Part shown: positions 55,013 to 64,000 of the stretch, piece after piece | Layout: every line of letters starts with the position of its first letter | Numbering within the stretch: the stretch's first letter is position 1 | Assembly: GCA_033398695.1 (NCBI GenBank) | Contig: CM065803.1 | Location: 100,924,001-100,988,000 of the forward strand | Length of the DNA stretch: 64,000 nucleotides | Direction: 5' to 3' | Origin: Orobanche coerulescens | Taxonomy: Eukaryota > Streptophyta > Magnoliopsida > Lamiales > Orobanchaceae | Program-made: the position numbers and the translations under genes | Notes under the pieces: generated by a model | Database searches by the model: none | Seen by the model: the letters and a program-made list of their open reading frames with translations, nothing else | Told to the model about the DNA's origin: nothing

Positions 55013-58000
55013 TGTAATATCCGGAATTTCTAATACTATTGTTCAATGTTATTTTATCCGAGTTATGTTGTACAGCGTGGAATCTGTACAGTATGGGTAA
55101 AATAAGAGACATCTGTATTGGTATAATTGTCGTACTTGGTCGACAATTGGATGTAAGAAGTATATGTATTCAGTATGCCGTATGTTCGTATTCTGTATGT
55201 TGAGACGTTGGACAAGAATAGCTGAAAATGGCTAAGTGTAACATTATTAGCGCACGCTAATAATCATGAGTAGCGCACGCTATCGTGTAGGTTTAGCGCA
55301 CGCTACGGACATAACTTAGCGTACGCTGGTGAAGAACAGCTCAGAGGGAATCTGCGTGTGGACCAGGCCACTTTCGGCGCATGTTCTGATAAGTCAACGG
55401 ATGTTGTAATGTAGTGTTGGCGTACGCTAATGCATGTTGATTAGTGCACGCTAACTGTATATTGGACAAAAAGAAATCTTATCCTCGTCAGTACTTTCGG
55501 CGTGTGGACCAGTCTTCGGAGCATACAGACAAACGAGTCAACTGATATTAGCGCACGCTAAATGCAAGGACTTGCGTACGCTAAGACGGTGTAAGTTATG
55601 TATGCTAATGCATGGGCATTACGTACGTAAGCTCTTGTACGAAGCCAGACATTAGTCTCTGGACTGCAATAGCGCACGCTAACAAAGGTCAGTTAGCGCA
55701 CGCTAAGGCTGTTGCGCACGCTAAATATGAGATGTTAGTGCACGCTAGTAATGCAGTCTATATAAGGGACAAACGGGTATTATGAAGCATTTCGTCCATT
55801 CTTTCACCTTCAGTCGATAGAGAGCTTTGGGAGGTTCTTGAGGTTCCCAAACACGGTGAGGTGGTGATCTTTAACAAGATTAAGTAGAAATCATGGATTA
55901 AAGCTTTTTTCTTGAAATCATTGGTGATTCTTGGAAATGGATTCAACCTTGGAAATCAATCCATTCCTTCATAAAGGTAATCACTCTTCATCTTTAGACT
56001 TCGTTTTGGATTGAATGTTGATGTTCTTGAGTTGATGATTATTACATAAACAAGTTGACAAGCATGATTATGAGATGGATTACCGGAGTATGATGATATT
56101 AATATGATTTGTGTGGTTTGAATTATGTAGTTCGTTTTCTTGAGATAAGTCGGTGAATCCTTCTTCTCCTTTGCAAATGTTGATATCATTAAAACTCTAT
56201 AATGTTAGATTAAGTGAGTGTTGTTAAGGTTCTTGGTGTTCATGATGTTGATATTTGAGGAAGAAGATGATATTTGAATATAGAATTGAATTAAGGGTTG
56301 GATGATCACTTATATGTTAAATGATATCGGATTTCGTTGTTTTGATAGCTTTGAACATGATTCAGAATCACTTAGTGTTTTTGAAATCGCCATAAGTTGA
56401 TCGGTATCTGAAAAACATGCATCTGTACAGCATTTGCGCATGCTACGTTTACTACCTAGCGCGTGATAACGGGAGCAACTTAGCGCACGCTACGTTAGGT
56501 GATTAACGTGCGCTAAGAAGGCAGAAAGTGCAGTATTTTCGTGTTGTGGTTGTAAATTCGTGCTGGTTTGAGTTGGTTTGATCAGACTTGTGGTTAACCG
56601 AGATATTGTTGAGCCGTTGGGTTTTTGAATTGGTTTTATCGATTGTTGATTGTTGTCGAACTTGTTGTTTATCGATTATTGTAATAGATTGAGATTATTG
56701 ATCAGTGATTATAATCGTATGTTGCGTTCGTATTCAAGTATGTTCGTGAATTGCATCAGTCAAGGCTGAGGAGCTCGTAGACGAAGGCATTGTGACTGGT
56801 AGCGGCTTCATTATTATCGTATCGGTATCGAGGCAAGTTATTACTTGCTCAGTTATAATATTTGATGAATGGTTTCGTTTCATTTCGTTTATAATGCATA
56901 TAGCGATGATCATTATTGTAAACTATGGAGATTTGGATTTTATGTTATTTTCTGATTCTGGGAGTTAAATCATAATGTAAATGATTTACTTTGGTTATTG
57001 GCATAATTGGGTATCGAGGATACGTTGCGATTAAGACGAGGATATGAGTATCTGTAGTCCATGGTACGTTTGGATCACCGAGTATTGCAGTTAATCGTCT
57101 GTGATGGTTTGACATCGAGATTTCTCCCGAAGGACTCGGGGCAAGCATTTTTATCGATTTAGTTAGTGATTGATCATGCATATTGTCGTCCATGTTGCGT
57201 TGTTCATGTTGATAAACATACTGATTTGCATATGTGTATGCATATTGTGTTGTTTATGTTGTGTTGATCCTGTGAGATCATGTGATCTATGCTGAGGGCG
57301 CTGGATCGAACGTCCACCTGATTTTGATCTTGTAGGATCATTACGGGGATCTATGCTGAGGGTGCTGGATCGTTGGACAGGTCGTCCACCTGATTTTGAT
57401 CTTGTAGGATCATCACGGGGATCTATCTTTGAGAGTCTTTGGATCGTTGGACAGGTCGTCCACCTGATTTTGATCTTGTAGGATCATCACGGGGATCTAT
57501 GATGAGGGTGCTGGATCGTTGGACAGGTCGTCCACCTGATTTTGATCTTGTAGGATCATCACAGGGATCTATGCTGAGGGCGCTGGATCGTTGGACAGGT
57601 TTTCCACCTGATTTTGATCTTGTAGGATCATCACGGGGATCTATGCTCAGGGCGCTGGATCATGGATTTACATTGAGTATACATGATTGTTATTGTTTTT
57701 TTAGCATATTGACGTGGTCATATGAGTATGCATTTGTAGGTCTTGTGTTAGGACCGTGTTCGTATGTTGCATTGATCTGATCTCGGATTAGACTGACGTG
57801 ATTGTCGTGGTATTGTGCTTCTCGAGGTATGTTTCGTATTTTCCTCTTGGTATTCGTCTTGGATGGACAATCGGTTCTCGTGTTGAGATTTGATGATGAT
57901 ATCCGATGGATTGGATTGGTCCGAATTGGTACGATTTCTTAACAGTGAGTTATGATGATGTTTTGAGAACCTTAGGTTCCATTTGAGATATAGTACAAAT

Positions 58001-58664
58001 GATTAGATTTGGGTTTATCATGTGGTTGAGGATACGAGATGTGAACTTGGGTAAAGTTATGACGATAAGATTACTTTGGTCATATTCTTATTTTTGTATT
58101 CTCATTGGTATGTAATTATTAATGTGATGTGACGGTTATCATTGTTGGATATTATGGATGACCCCGTCGTGGGCTTTCTTTTTAGGTTCTTTGGATATCG
58201 AGCTTGTAGCGGTCGTGGAGAGATGAGCTTCCCGGAGGATACTGGCTAGGGCATGTATTTGTGTATTGAGTTTCCTGATCAGTTCTTATATTCCGCTGCT
58301 TGTGTATTTTAATTGTTTGTATTTCCGTTGTGTGGGTATTTTTAAATAACCGTTTGGTGTCTGGTAACTTAGGTCACTTTGGCAATCGTTTCCTAAATTA
58401 TTTTGTCGGTACGTGTAGGCGATAACTTAACTTATGTTTTCAAACTGTGGAATCTTGGCATTTCGGGCCTTGTGGTTTTCAAATAAGTTTTACGACGGTT
58501 TTATGTTAAATGGATTTTATATTTCGGTGTGAATCTTCAAAGATAATACTGTCGTTAGCCTCTTGGGCAATTGTAAATGTTTGCGAAAATTTCCTTCAGC
58601 CTTGTGGGTTCCATCTCGGGGCCACGGCGCTGTAATATTCCCGGTTAAATCTGGGGGTGTTACA
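55013..58664 (+). mobile_element. N: right LTR (3.65 kb)
   Basis: Highly similar to the middle LTR, with the same arrays, TATA, minisatellite (57286-57665) and splice-like signals. It ends CTGGGGGTGTTACA followed by TTTGT. Confidence 0.92.
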
Positions 58665-59127
58665 TTTGTCATAATGCCCCAATGAATTTGGATTTGTCGT
58701 ATCGACGTTTTGAGTGGTTGTGATCATGCTTGATTCGTATATTAAGCAGATTGTTGGTAATTGTGTTATTCAAGGTTGTTCGAGCGACCGACATTTCTAT
58801 TTAGGACGTTTGTTCGAGGAATGACCTTCTTCACAGTATTGTGTAAGTTAATTCTTACTCGGTTAAAAGGATACCCATTCCTTTCATTGTTGTTCATTCA
58901 TATTCATAATTCATTCATAGTGTATTAATCATGTTGAGACTTGTAATTATCAAACTAATCATTCAATTCACGAGGAACGACAGTTCCAATCATTTCAGTG
59001 AGCTATCATTCATTTCATTATTATTTCATCTTGGTGAGTCATTCTTGACCCTTGTCGGATTGTCATTCATTAATATTCATCATGGTAACTTTTGTTATTG
59101 TGACCTTATGGGTTCATATTGCGTGGC

Positions 59128-59320
59128 CGGGTGGTTATGTGTGGAATTTTTAGTCGGGCACACGATAGTCATGTGGTGCGGGTTCACCGACACATTAGAC
59201 TGTGCACACGGTAACGTGCCTCCATGAGACTAATTAGGTACAAGTGCGGGTGTGTTCGGACACTCATCTTGTGCACTTGCACGTCCCATTACGGGCATAC
59301 TATGATGCCCCTCTTCAGCT
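59128..59320 (+). other. Block shared by the S, L2 and M LTRs
   Basis: GTTATGTGTGGAATTTTTAG, CGGGCACACGATAGTCATG, GTGCACACGG, GACTAATTAGGTACA and the hairpin-like GGGCATACTATGATGCCC. Matching sequence lies in L2 (37760-37975) and M (minus strand, 5400-5570). Function unknown; it lies in the putative intron region of S. Confidence 0.6.
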
Positions 59321-59777
59321 TAATTTCATAACTAAGATATATAATGATTGTGTTTATTCAACTCTTGCGGATCGTTGTTCTGTGTAACTGACCCCATTGG
59401 GGATGTTGTTTTTAGGTCATGGAAAGGCAAAAGCACGGGAAGAGAACGTTGACGGCTAGGAGTCCCAGTGATATTAGTTGGGGTCCCCAGTCCTTTTCAG
59501 TCATTCATGTTTTTTTATTTTTATTTCCGCTGCAAATTTCTGTTTGGATATTCATTTTATTCAGTGTTGTATATTTTATCTTCTTATAAAATATACAGGT
59601 ATTCTATATTTCCTAGGTTTATTGTACTTAAAACTCCTCATCGGAGTAATTGGTAATATAATATGGTTCTGTACTACAATTATATTATTTAATTCATTAG
59701 TTTTCATTCACCTGGTCGGTCCCAGTCGGGGGTCCACGGCACTGTGATAGCCGCCTAGTTCTGGGTGTTACATTAGC

Positions 59778-60190
59778 GTCATTACGTACATTAACATCAT
59801 TATGTTACGTACGTTATACTTCATGCAAATCAGTCTAGTAGCCTTCGTTTTATGTGTTACGTACGTTAGCAAATTATCCATTACGTACGTAACATTTGTC
59901 AACATATTCGTTGCTTGCTCGCCTATGCCATGACGTCATCTCCAACGTTCTTCTTGTTTGAATACTGAAACACTTCGTTACGTACGTTGTCCTCCATGCT
60001 TTACGTACGTTAACTTAGTATCATTACGTATGTTAAGATCACACTGTTACGTACGTTATGCTTGTTCTGACCAGCTTTTTGCGAATTCGATTTCTTCATT
60101 GTTTTGCTTCGCCTTTTTGTTGTTTTGTTTTGTTTAGCAACTTAATCATCAAAATATTATTAATGAATATGTGGAATAAATATTCCAACA
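59778..60190 (-). mobile_element. C2: 5' LTR, right (5'-start) part
   Basis: Carries the U3 palindromes: centres at 59862, 59886, then 59983, 60006, 60029 and 60052 (steps 23, 23, 23). On the minus strand the LTR begins at 60190 (TGTTGGAATATTTATTCC). Confidence 0.92.
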
Positions 60191-60480
60191 CCTTTTTTCT
60201 CACAAATAAAAGTGGTGCATCCAGAGGCCAAGCACTCGGTCTACTGTACCCCTTCTCCAACAACTCTCCTAACTGAATCTTCAGTTCTTGCATTTCTTGA
60301 GGTGGCAGCGCTAAGACGCCTTAGAACTCGGCGCTGAATCTGGCTCCAAATCTATAGAAAATTCCACCTCATGGTCTTGTCGTAATCCCGGAAGATCGTC
60401 CAGAAAAAATCTAGATACTCGTTAACAACCAGAATCGATGAAAGATTGACTTCGGTCTCCTCCGACTTTATAGCATGACA
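60191..60480 (-). pseudogene. G-: reverse transcriptase start, broken
   Basis: Minus strand. Contains the lead-in VVNEYLDFF and, near 60200-60295, MQELKIQLGELLEKGY and APLLFVRKK, the gypsy RT opening. Several stops and frame changes lie between. Cut by C2 at 60190. Confidence 0.85.
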
Positions 60481-60900
60481 TCAATGGCCCGTGCAACCCT
60501 TATTCAGGAGCTTTACGGCCTTGATGGCACTGATGAGAAATTTATGTTTACCTAGTTTATGACCCACAAAAGAATGTTCGGAACCATCCTCGGTCATCAT
60601 GTTGATAACCTTAGTGTGATAATTCATAATCACCATGTGACTATCAAGCCAATCATCACTGAGGATCAAATCCTCAATCACAATGAAATTCGACAACCAA
60701 TCTATGACCAATACACTCACTGGATAATCTCTCTCTCTCTCTCGATTATCCACAATTCTCCCTCCTCTGCAGTTTCAGAATAAAAGGTTCACAAGCAATC
60801 ATACAATCAATATCCAAACGACGATGCAGTCTAAAGAAATAACATAATGCATAACATCGGAATTAAAAAGCACTCTAACGGATGAGATAGGATGTGAACG
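60481..60900 (-). pseudogene. G-: protease region, inactive
   Basis: The 90-aa minus frame 60753-60481 holds the C-terminal protease block (DWLSNFIVIEDLILSDDWLDSHMVIMNYH) and the KLLNKGCTG linker. Upstream (about 60856-60866) the active site that should read Asp-Ser/Thr-Gly reads Asn-Ser-Asp after frame correction. A (CT)n run (60728-60742 on plus) inserts low-complexity residues. Confidence 0.8.
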
Positions 60901-61590
60901 GTATCTGTGGCCACCATCGCATCTTGATCATTTGCTCAACCCATCTCGTAAGTGCGTGGATGTGCCGAGATGTGCTGAACCCCCACTGGAAGCTTCCCCT
61001 CTAATGGGTTGACCCTGTTCCCAACCTCTACCATAACTCTGTTATATCTAGCTGACTGATTGTCGCTGATTCACACTCGGCTACCTCAGTGTTGGGGTGG
61101 AAGCCTGAGTACCAAATGTCTTATCCCCCTCGGTACAATAAATCTCCTTGTGCCCTATCTGGCTGCAAGTGTTACATCTCAAAGGTGGAAAGTTCCGCTC
61201 GTGGCTGATGTGCCAAGTACGGCTACAATTACAGCATGTCACCTCACGAGTCAAGGCGCCCGGAGCAGAATGGTAACTCTTTCCGCCGCCAAAAAGATGC
61301 GATGGCTTCCCGAGAGGACAATTAACCGAGTAATATCTCTAAATGTTGCCACTTTTGTTGCTAGAAAAGTTCCTGGTCGTTTTTCGCTTCTTTATCTGAG
61401 TAGCTGTCTTAGTCGCCGAACTCAACAAATTATAGTCCATCGCCTTATCTTGGTACTCTCTCAGTGTACTATAAGCAAACACGGCCACGTGATGCCCGAT
61501 ATCTATTTTCATCTGCATATCAAAATAGCAGATCTTATCGCGCTCATAATGCACCTGGTTCTTCATATGGACTAATGGCTGAATGTACTC
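60901..61590 (-). pseudogene. G-: gag C-terminal half, broken
   Basis: The minus frame from about 61566 gives the end of the gag domain (STLREYQDKAMDY ... KKRKTTRNFSSNKSGN), closely parallel to E3 gag. Two zinc knuckles follow near 61150-61235. The second, CNTCSQIGHKEIYC, is intact; the first (CCNCSRTWHISHER) has lost its final Cys. The N-terminal half is cut off at 61590 by LTR P. Confidence 0.83.
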
Positions 61591-61754
61591 TGTAATATCC
61601 TGAATTTTAGAATAATATTTTATCGTTAGCCTTGTTGAAAAATTGATAATGTGATTTTTTAGATAATGGACGTTATATTGAGTAGACGAGAGTAAGATGT
61701 CGGGTGGTATTTTCTGATATCGTCGAATAATTATTAGTAAGAATGTGGCGGTTA
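61591..61754 (+). mobile_element. P: start of a plus-strand LTR, interrupted by R
   Basis: TGTAATATCCTGAATTTTAG directly abuts the G- gag. Only 164 bp are visible before R begins. The TGTAATATCC start and the flank suggest a gypsy-type LTR; the rest is outside the window. Confidence 0.5.
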
Positions 61755-62226
61755 TAACACCCCGAGATATTCGGAATAATTACAGCGTCGTAAACCCTTT
61801 ATATAAGAATTTACAAGGCTAATTTGAAAAATGTAGAAATAATACAAAAGTACTATTAAAGTTTAAAATACAAAACCAGTTCAAACAGTTCAAATGAGTC
61901 CATTATTACAAACGTCTCAAAACATCAACAAGACACGCGTACTCGAGTACTGAAAATAAACCAGAAAGACAAGGTAACAACAATTAACATCATTGAGCCC
62001 CTTCGTCGTCATGTCGGTACTGTGGCTGCTTCCCCGATCCTCGTCTACCTTAACATCAAAACAAATGTCCACCCCCGAAGGGGTTAGCAAAACGATACTA
62101 GTACATGTATCATAATACACAAATCGAATATGCAACAACAATGCATATTAAAATACACCATACAAATTTCCACTACCGAAATCCGATAATGCGAATCCAC
62201 ACGATTCTATCAACACAACATGGGTA

Positions 62227-62400
62227 TTCCAACGATCCAGCGCCCTCAGCATAGATCCCAAGATGATCCCGTCGGACCAACACGAGGTGGAAAAACCCGT
62301 CCAATGATCCAGCGCCCTCAGCATAGATCCCAAGATGATCCCGTCGGACCAACACGAGTTGGACATCCGATCCAGTGCCCTCAGCATAGATCGCTCGATC
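62227..62400 (-). repeat. R LTR minisatellite, about 72-bp unit
   Basis: About 2.5 units of the same repeat as E1 (minus strand GATCTATGCTGAGGGCGCTGG). ORFs on both strands here are repeat artefacts. Confidence 0.85.
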
Positions 62401-63628
62401 CCTTCGGATCAACACAACATACAAACACAACTACGCATACATATATGCAAAAATCGCTATGTCCATCAACATGAACATACGAGTAATCGATAATGAATAT
62501 CATGACAATTCAACTAAAGTACTCTCATGTCCAACAACATGAACAAAGAGTATACATGATCAAAATCACTAATAATAACAATTTCAAAATACGATACTTG
62601 CCCCAAAGATGGCAAGAATTAAATCACCAATGAATGTCAACGCGTCCGAAGGTCACCGCCCCTCGATCGATCACCTTGTACAAGGGAATAACAAGGAATT
62701 AAACAACCTCTCAATGCTAACGCACGAGCACCGAACGCCCTAAGTTATAATCGAGTTATCATTAATGAACGATCGGTTCTCGGTCCTACTTCCCGACGAG
62801 CACTAAGTTTGGAAAAAGGCATGAAAATTCCCGAGATCACAATGGGGTACAATGCCGTTGTCTAAAATTCCAAGGATATTTATCATACCATTAAACTCCA
62901 TACTTTAATTCCGATTATCAACTCAAATGCTCGGTTCGGTTGTTTCAACGATACATAACGAGATAATCATGTTCAATCTAGTTCTAGGTTAATTCACCCC
63001 TACGATTCTTGTTATTCTGCGAGTAGTTCTTCTTATCAAGTTCCACATTCAAATTGATTGTCTCGAAAATCCTACCTAGTGCTAATCGTCCATATGTAGA
63101 TTAACAAAGAATTCTATTAAAAGCAAGAATTATAATAAAACTCCCTCCACAATCACCTTCTTGAATTCATCTTATAAAGGGGTAAGCCTTAACAAGTTGT
63201 TCATCAAAAGAGGGTTGTGTTCATCTCAGAAAACTCCATTCTTATAATTGGTAAAGATCATGGCTCAACTAAGAACAATGGAAACCTTAATTCACCCAAT
63301 ATAATCCTCCTAAATATGGTGCTAGATTCACTACGACATAACGAGTTCAATAATCTCTGTGAAAAGCTCATAATATAACTAAGAACAAAAGCTCCATCTT
63401 GGTGTAGAGTTAACATACCTCAAGCGAGAAAAGAACAATGAAAAACTTGAAGAAACTCTTCACCGGGAGCTTGAACACCAATCCACAAGGTCTATGCTTC
63501 TCAAAAATCGGCTAAGATGATGATATGAGGGATAAATGGTGATAGATAGTCTCCAGATTACGAAAACTGGCCAAGGTGTGAGGGAGAAATGAAATGGGGG
63601 TTGAGGTCTATAAATAGAAATCTAAACA

Positions 63629-63995
63629 TTACGTACGTTACCTAAACTCCACTACGTACGTAATAGCCTTAGTGTATGCTATACTCGAATATTAGCGTAC
63701 GTTAATATCTGGCCAGAGCTCACTGACTTGATTCTGGTATTAGCTTACGTACGTTAGCACTGTGGTTTACGTACGTAACATCATGTACTTAGCATACGTT
63801 AACGCTCCACCTTAACATACGCTAAGCCCAGTTGACTTGCTTAGCTGGATAACCGTCCAGGTTCATGCGAGCAATCTCCATGAATCTTCGTCGGGTCCCC
63901 ACACGCCGACCCTTGTCTGATCTCGAATTGACTGACCCTTACGTACGTAACACATCTACTCTAAGGTACGTTATCTTGAACACGTAGCGTACATT
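63629..63995. repeat. R U3 phased palindrome array
   Basis: TTACGTACGTTA-type words with centres at 63634/63657, 63675/63698, then a tetrad 63750, 63772, 63795, 63818 (22, 23, 23). Further copies (about 63940-63995) run to the window edge. Confidence 0.88.
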
Positions 63996-64000
63996 ATGCT

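Larger units (their letters stand above)
46409..58664 (+). mobile_element. N: three-LTR tandem of a non-coding large-LTR element
   Basis: Order LTR (46409-48014, deleted), body (48015-48962, deleted), LTR (48963-52605), body (52606-55012), LTR (55013-58664). One perfect duplication TTTGT flanks the whole array (46404-46408, 58665-58669), so it derives from one insertion later enlarged by unequal recombination. No gag or pol motif anywhere. Confidence 0.93.
45236..59772 (+). mobile_element. S: solo gypsy-type LTR, split by N
   Basis: Starts TGTAATACCCAGTTG, ends CTAGTTCTGGGTGTTACA; perfect duplication TTAGC on both sides (45231-45235, 59773-59777). Without N it is about 2.3 kb and has no body, so it is a solo LTR left by recombination between two LTRs. 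It contains the TTACGGCCGTAA array, TATA-like TATTTAAAG (45854), AAG|GTAATT (46057), a GTAAGT site (58851), CTGACCCCATTGGGG...TTTTTAG|G (59388-59415) and terminal ACGGCACTGTGATAGCC. Confidence 0.93.
41419..60190 (-). mobile_element. C2: gag-only Ty1/copia element carrying S and N
   Basis: Minus-strand element with 1.07-kb LTRs (41419-42488 and 44581-45235 plus 59778-60190), flanked by CCTTT on both sides (41414-41418, 60191-60195). LTRs begin TGTTGGAATATTTATTCC and end TTGCTCCAACA on the minus strand. The 2.1-kb body holds PBS, gag and PPT but no protease, integrase or RT. Without inserts it is about 4.2 kb. Confidence 0.94.
61755..64000 (-). mobile_element. R: E1-like LTR (minus), runs off the window
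   Basis: Minus-strand LTR end GAATATCTCGGGGTGTTATA at 61755 matches the E1 LTR end. No PBS follows, so this is a 3' or solo LTR. Going up: terminal motif (61790), acceptor-like TGTTAAG|G (62049) with CTAACCCC (62080-62087), minisatellite (62227-62400), GGCAAGT (62596-62602), GT donor-like GAG|GTATGT (63416-63423), TATA (63609-63617) and the U3 array. The LTR start is beyond 64000. Confidence 0.88.

Overview
This window is nuclear DNA from a seed plant, almost certainly pericentromeric or other heterochromatin. It contains no host gene, rRNA or tRNA gene that I can support. Practically every base belongs to LTR retrotransposons inserted into one another. Evidence: Ty3/gypsy gag-protease-RT-RNaseH-integrase reading frames, Athila-type and Ty1/copia gag frames, TG...CA LTR ends, tRNA-iMet and tRNA-Asp primer-binding sites, polypurine tracts (PPTs), and 5-bp target duplications that I could match for most insertions.

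Layout, outermost to innermost. An eroded minus-strand gypsy element (G-; gag/PR/RT at 60191-61590, one RT piece at 41385-41418) is the oldest visible layer. An Athila-like element (A; 30220-41384) interrupts it. A carries gypsy element E5 (31940-40467, TSD TATTA) in its 3' LTR and a copia element (K; 3' LTR 28715-30219) in its body. K is cut by gypsy E3 (11302-28421), whose 3' LTR holds a young gag-only Athila element E4 (20628-27764, TSD TTGGC), and by gypsy E2 (left of 10667). E2 is cut by the minus-strand large-LTR element M (3201-8476), which is cut by gypsy E1 (left of 3200). On the right, G- also holds a gag-only copia element C2 (minus, 41419-60190, TSD CCTTT). One LTR of C2 contains a solo gypsy LTR S (45236-59772, TSD TTAGC), and S contains a three-LTR tandem of a non-coding element N (46409-58664, TSD TTTGT). 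Two further LTR pieces (P, R) close the window.

Only E3 keeps recognisable gag plus pol, and it is broken by stops and a frameshift. M, N and the L2 pieces have LTRs of about 3.6-4.4 kb and no coding capacity. E4 and C2 keep gag only. Most of the DNA therefore depends on proteins made elsewhere.

The most interesting signal is shared cis-architecture. Upstream of the TATA box, nearly every LTR family carries 12-bp palindromes (TAGCGCACGCTA, TTACGTACGTAA, TTACGGCCGTAA and relatives) set at about 23 bp centre to centre, often in groups of four. This holds in gypsy families and in the unrelated copia element C2. Downstream of TATA, the gypsy-type LTRs share splice-like signals (AG|GTATGT, AG|GCAAGT, a CTRAC branch-like site followed by a CCCC/GGGG mini-hairpin and TTCAG|G) flanking family-specific minisatellites. 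A hairpin AAGTTTCG-n3/4-CGAAACTT sits just before every gypsy-type PPT, including in elements with no coding sequence.
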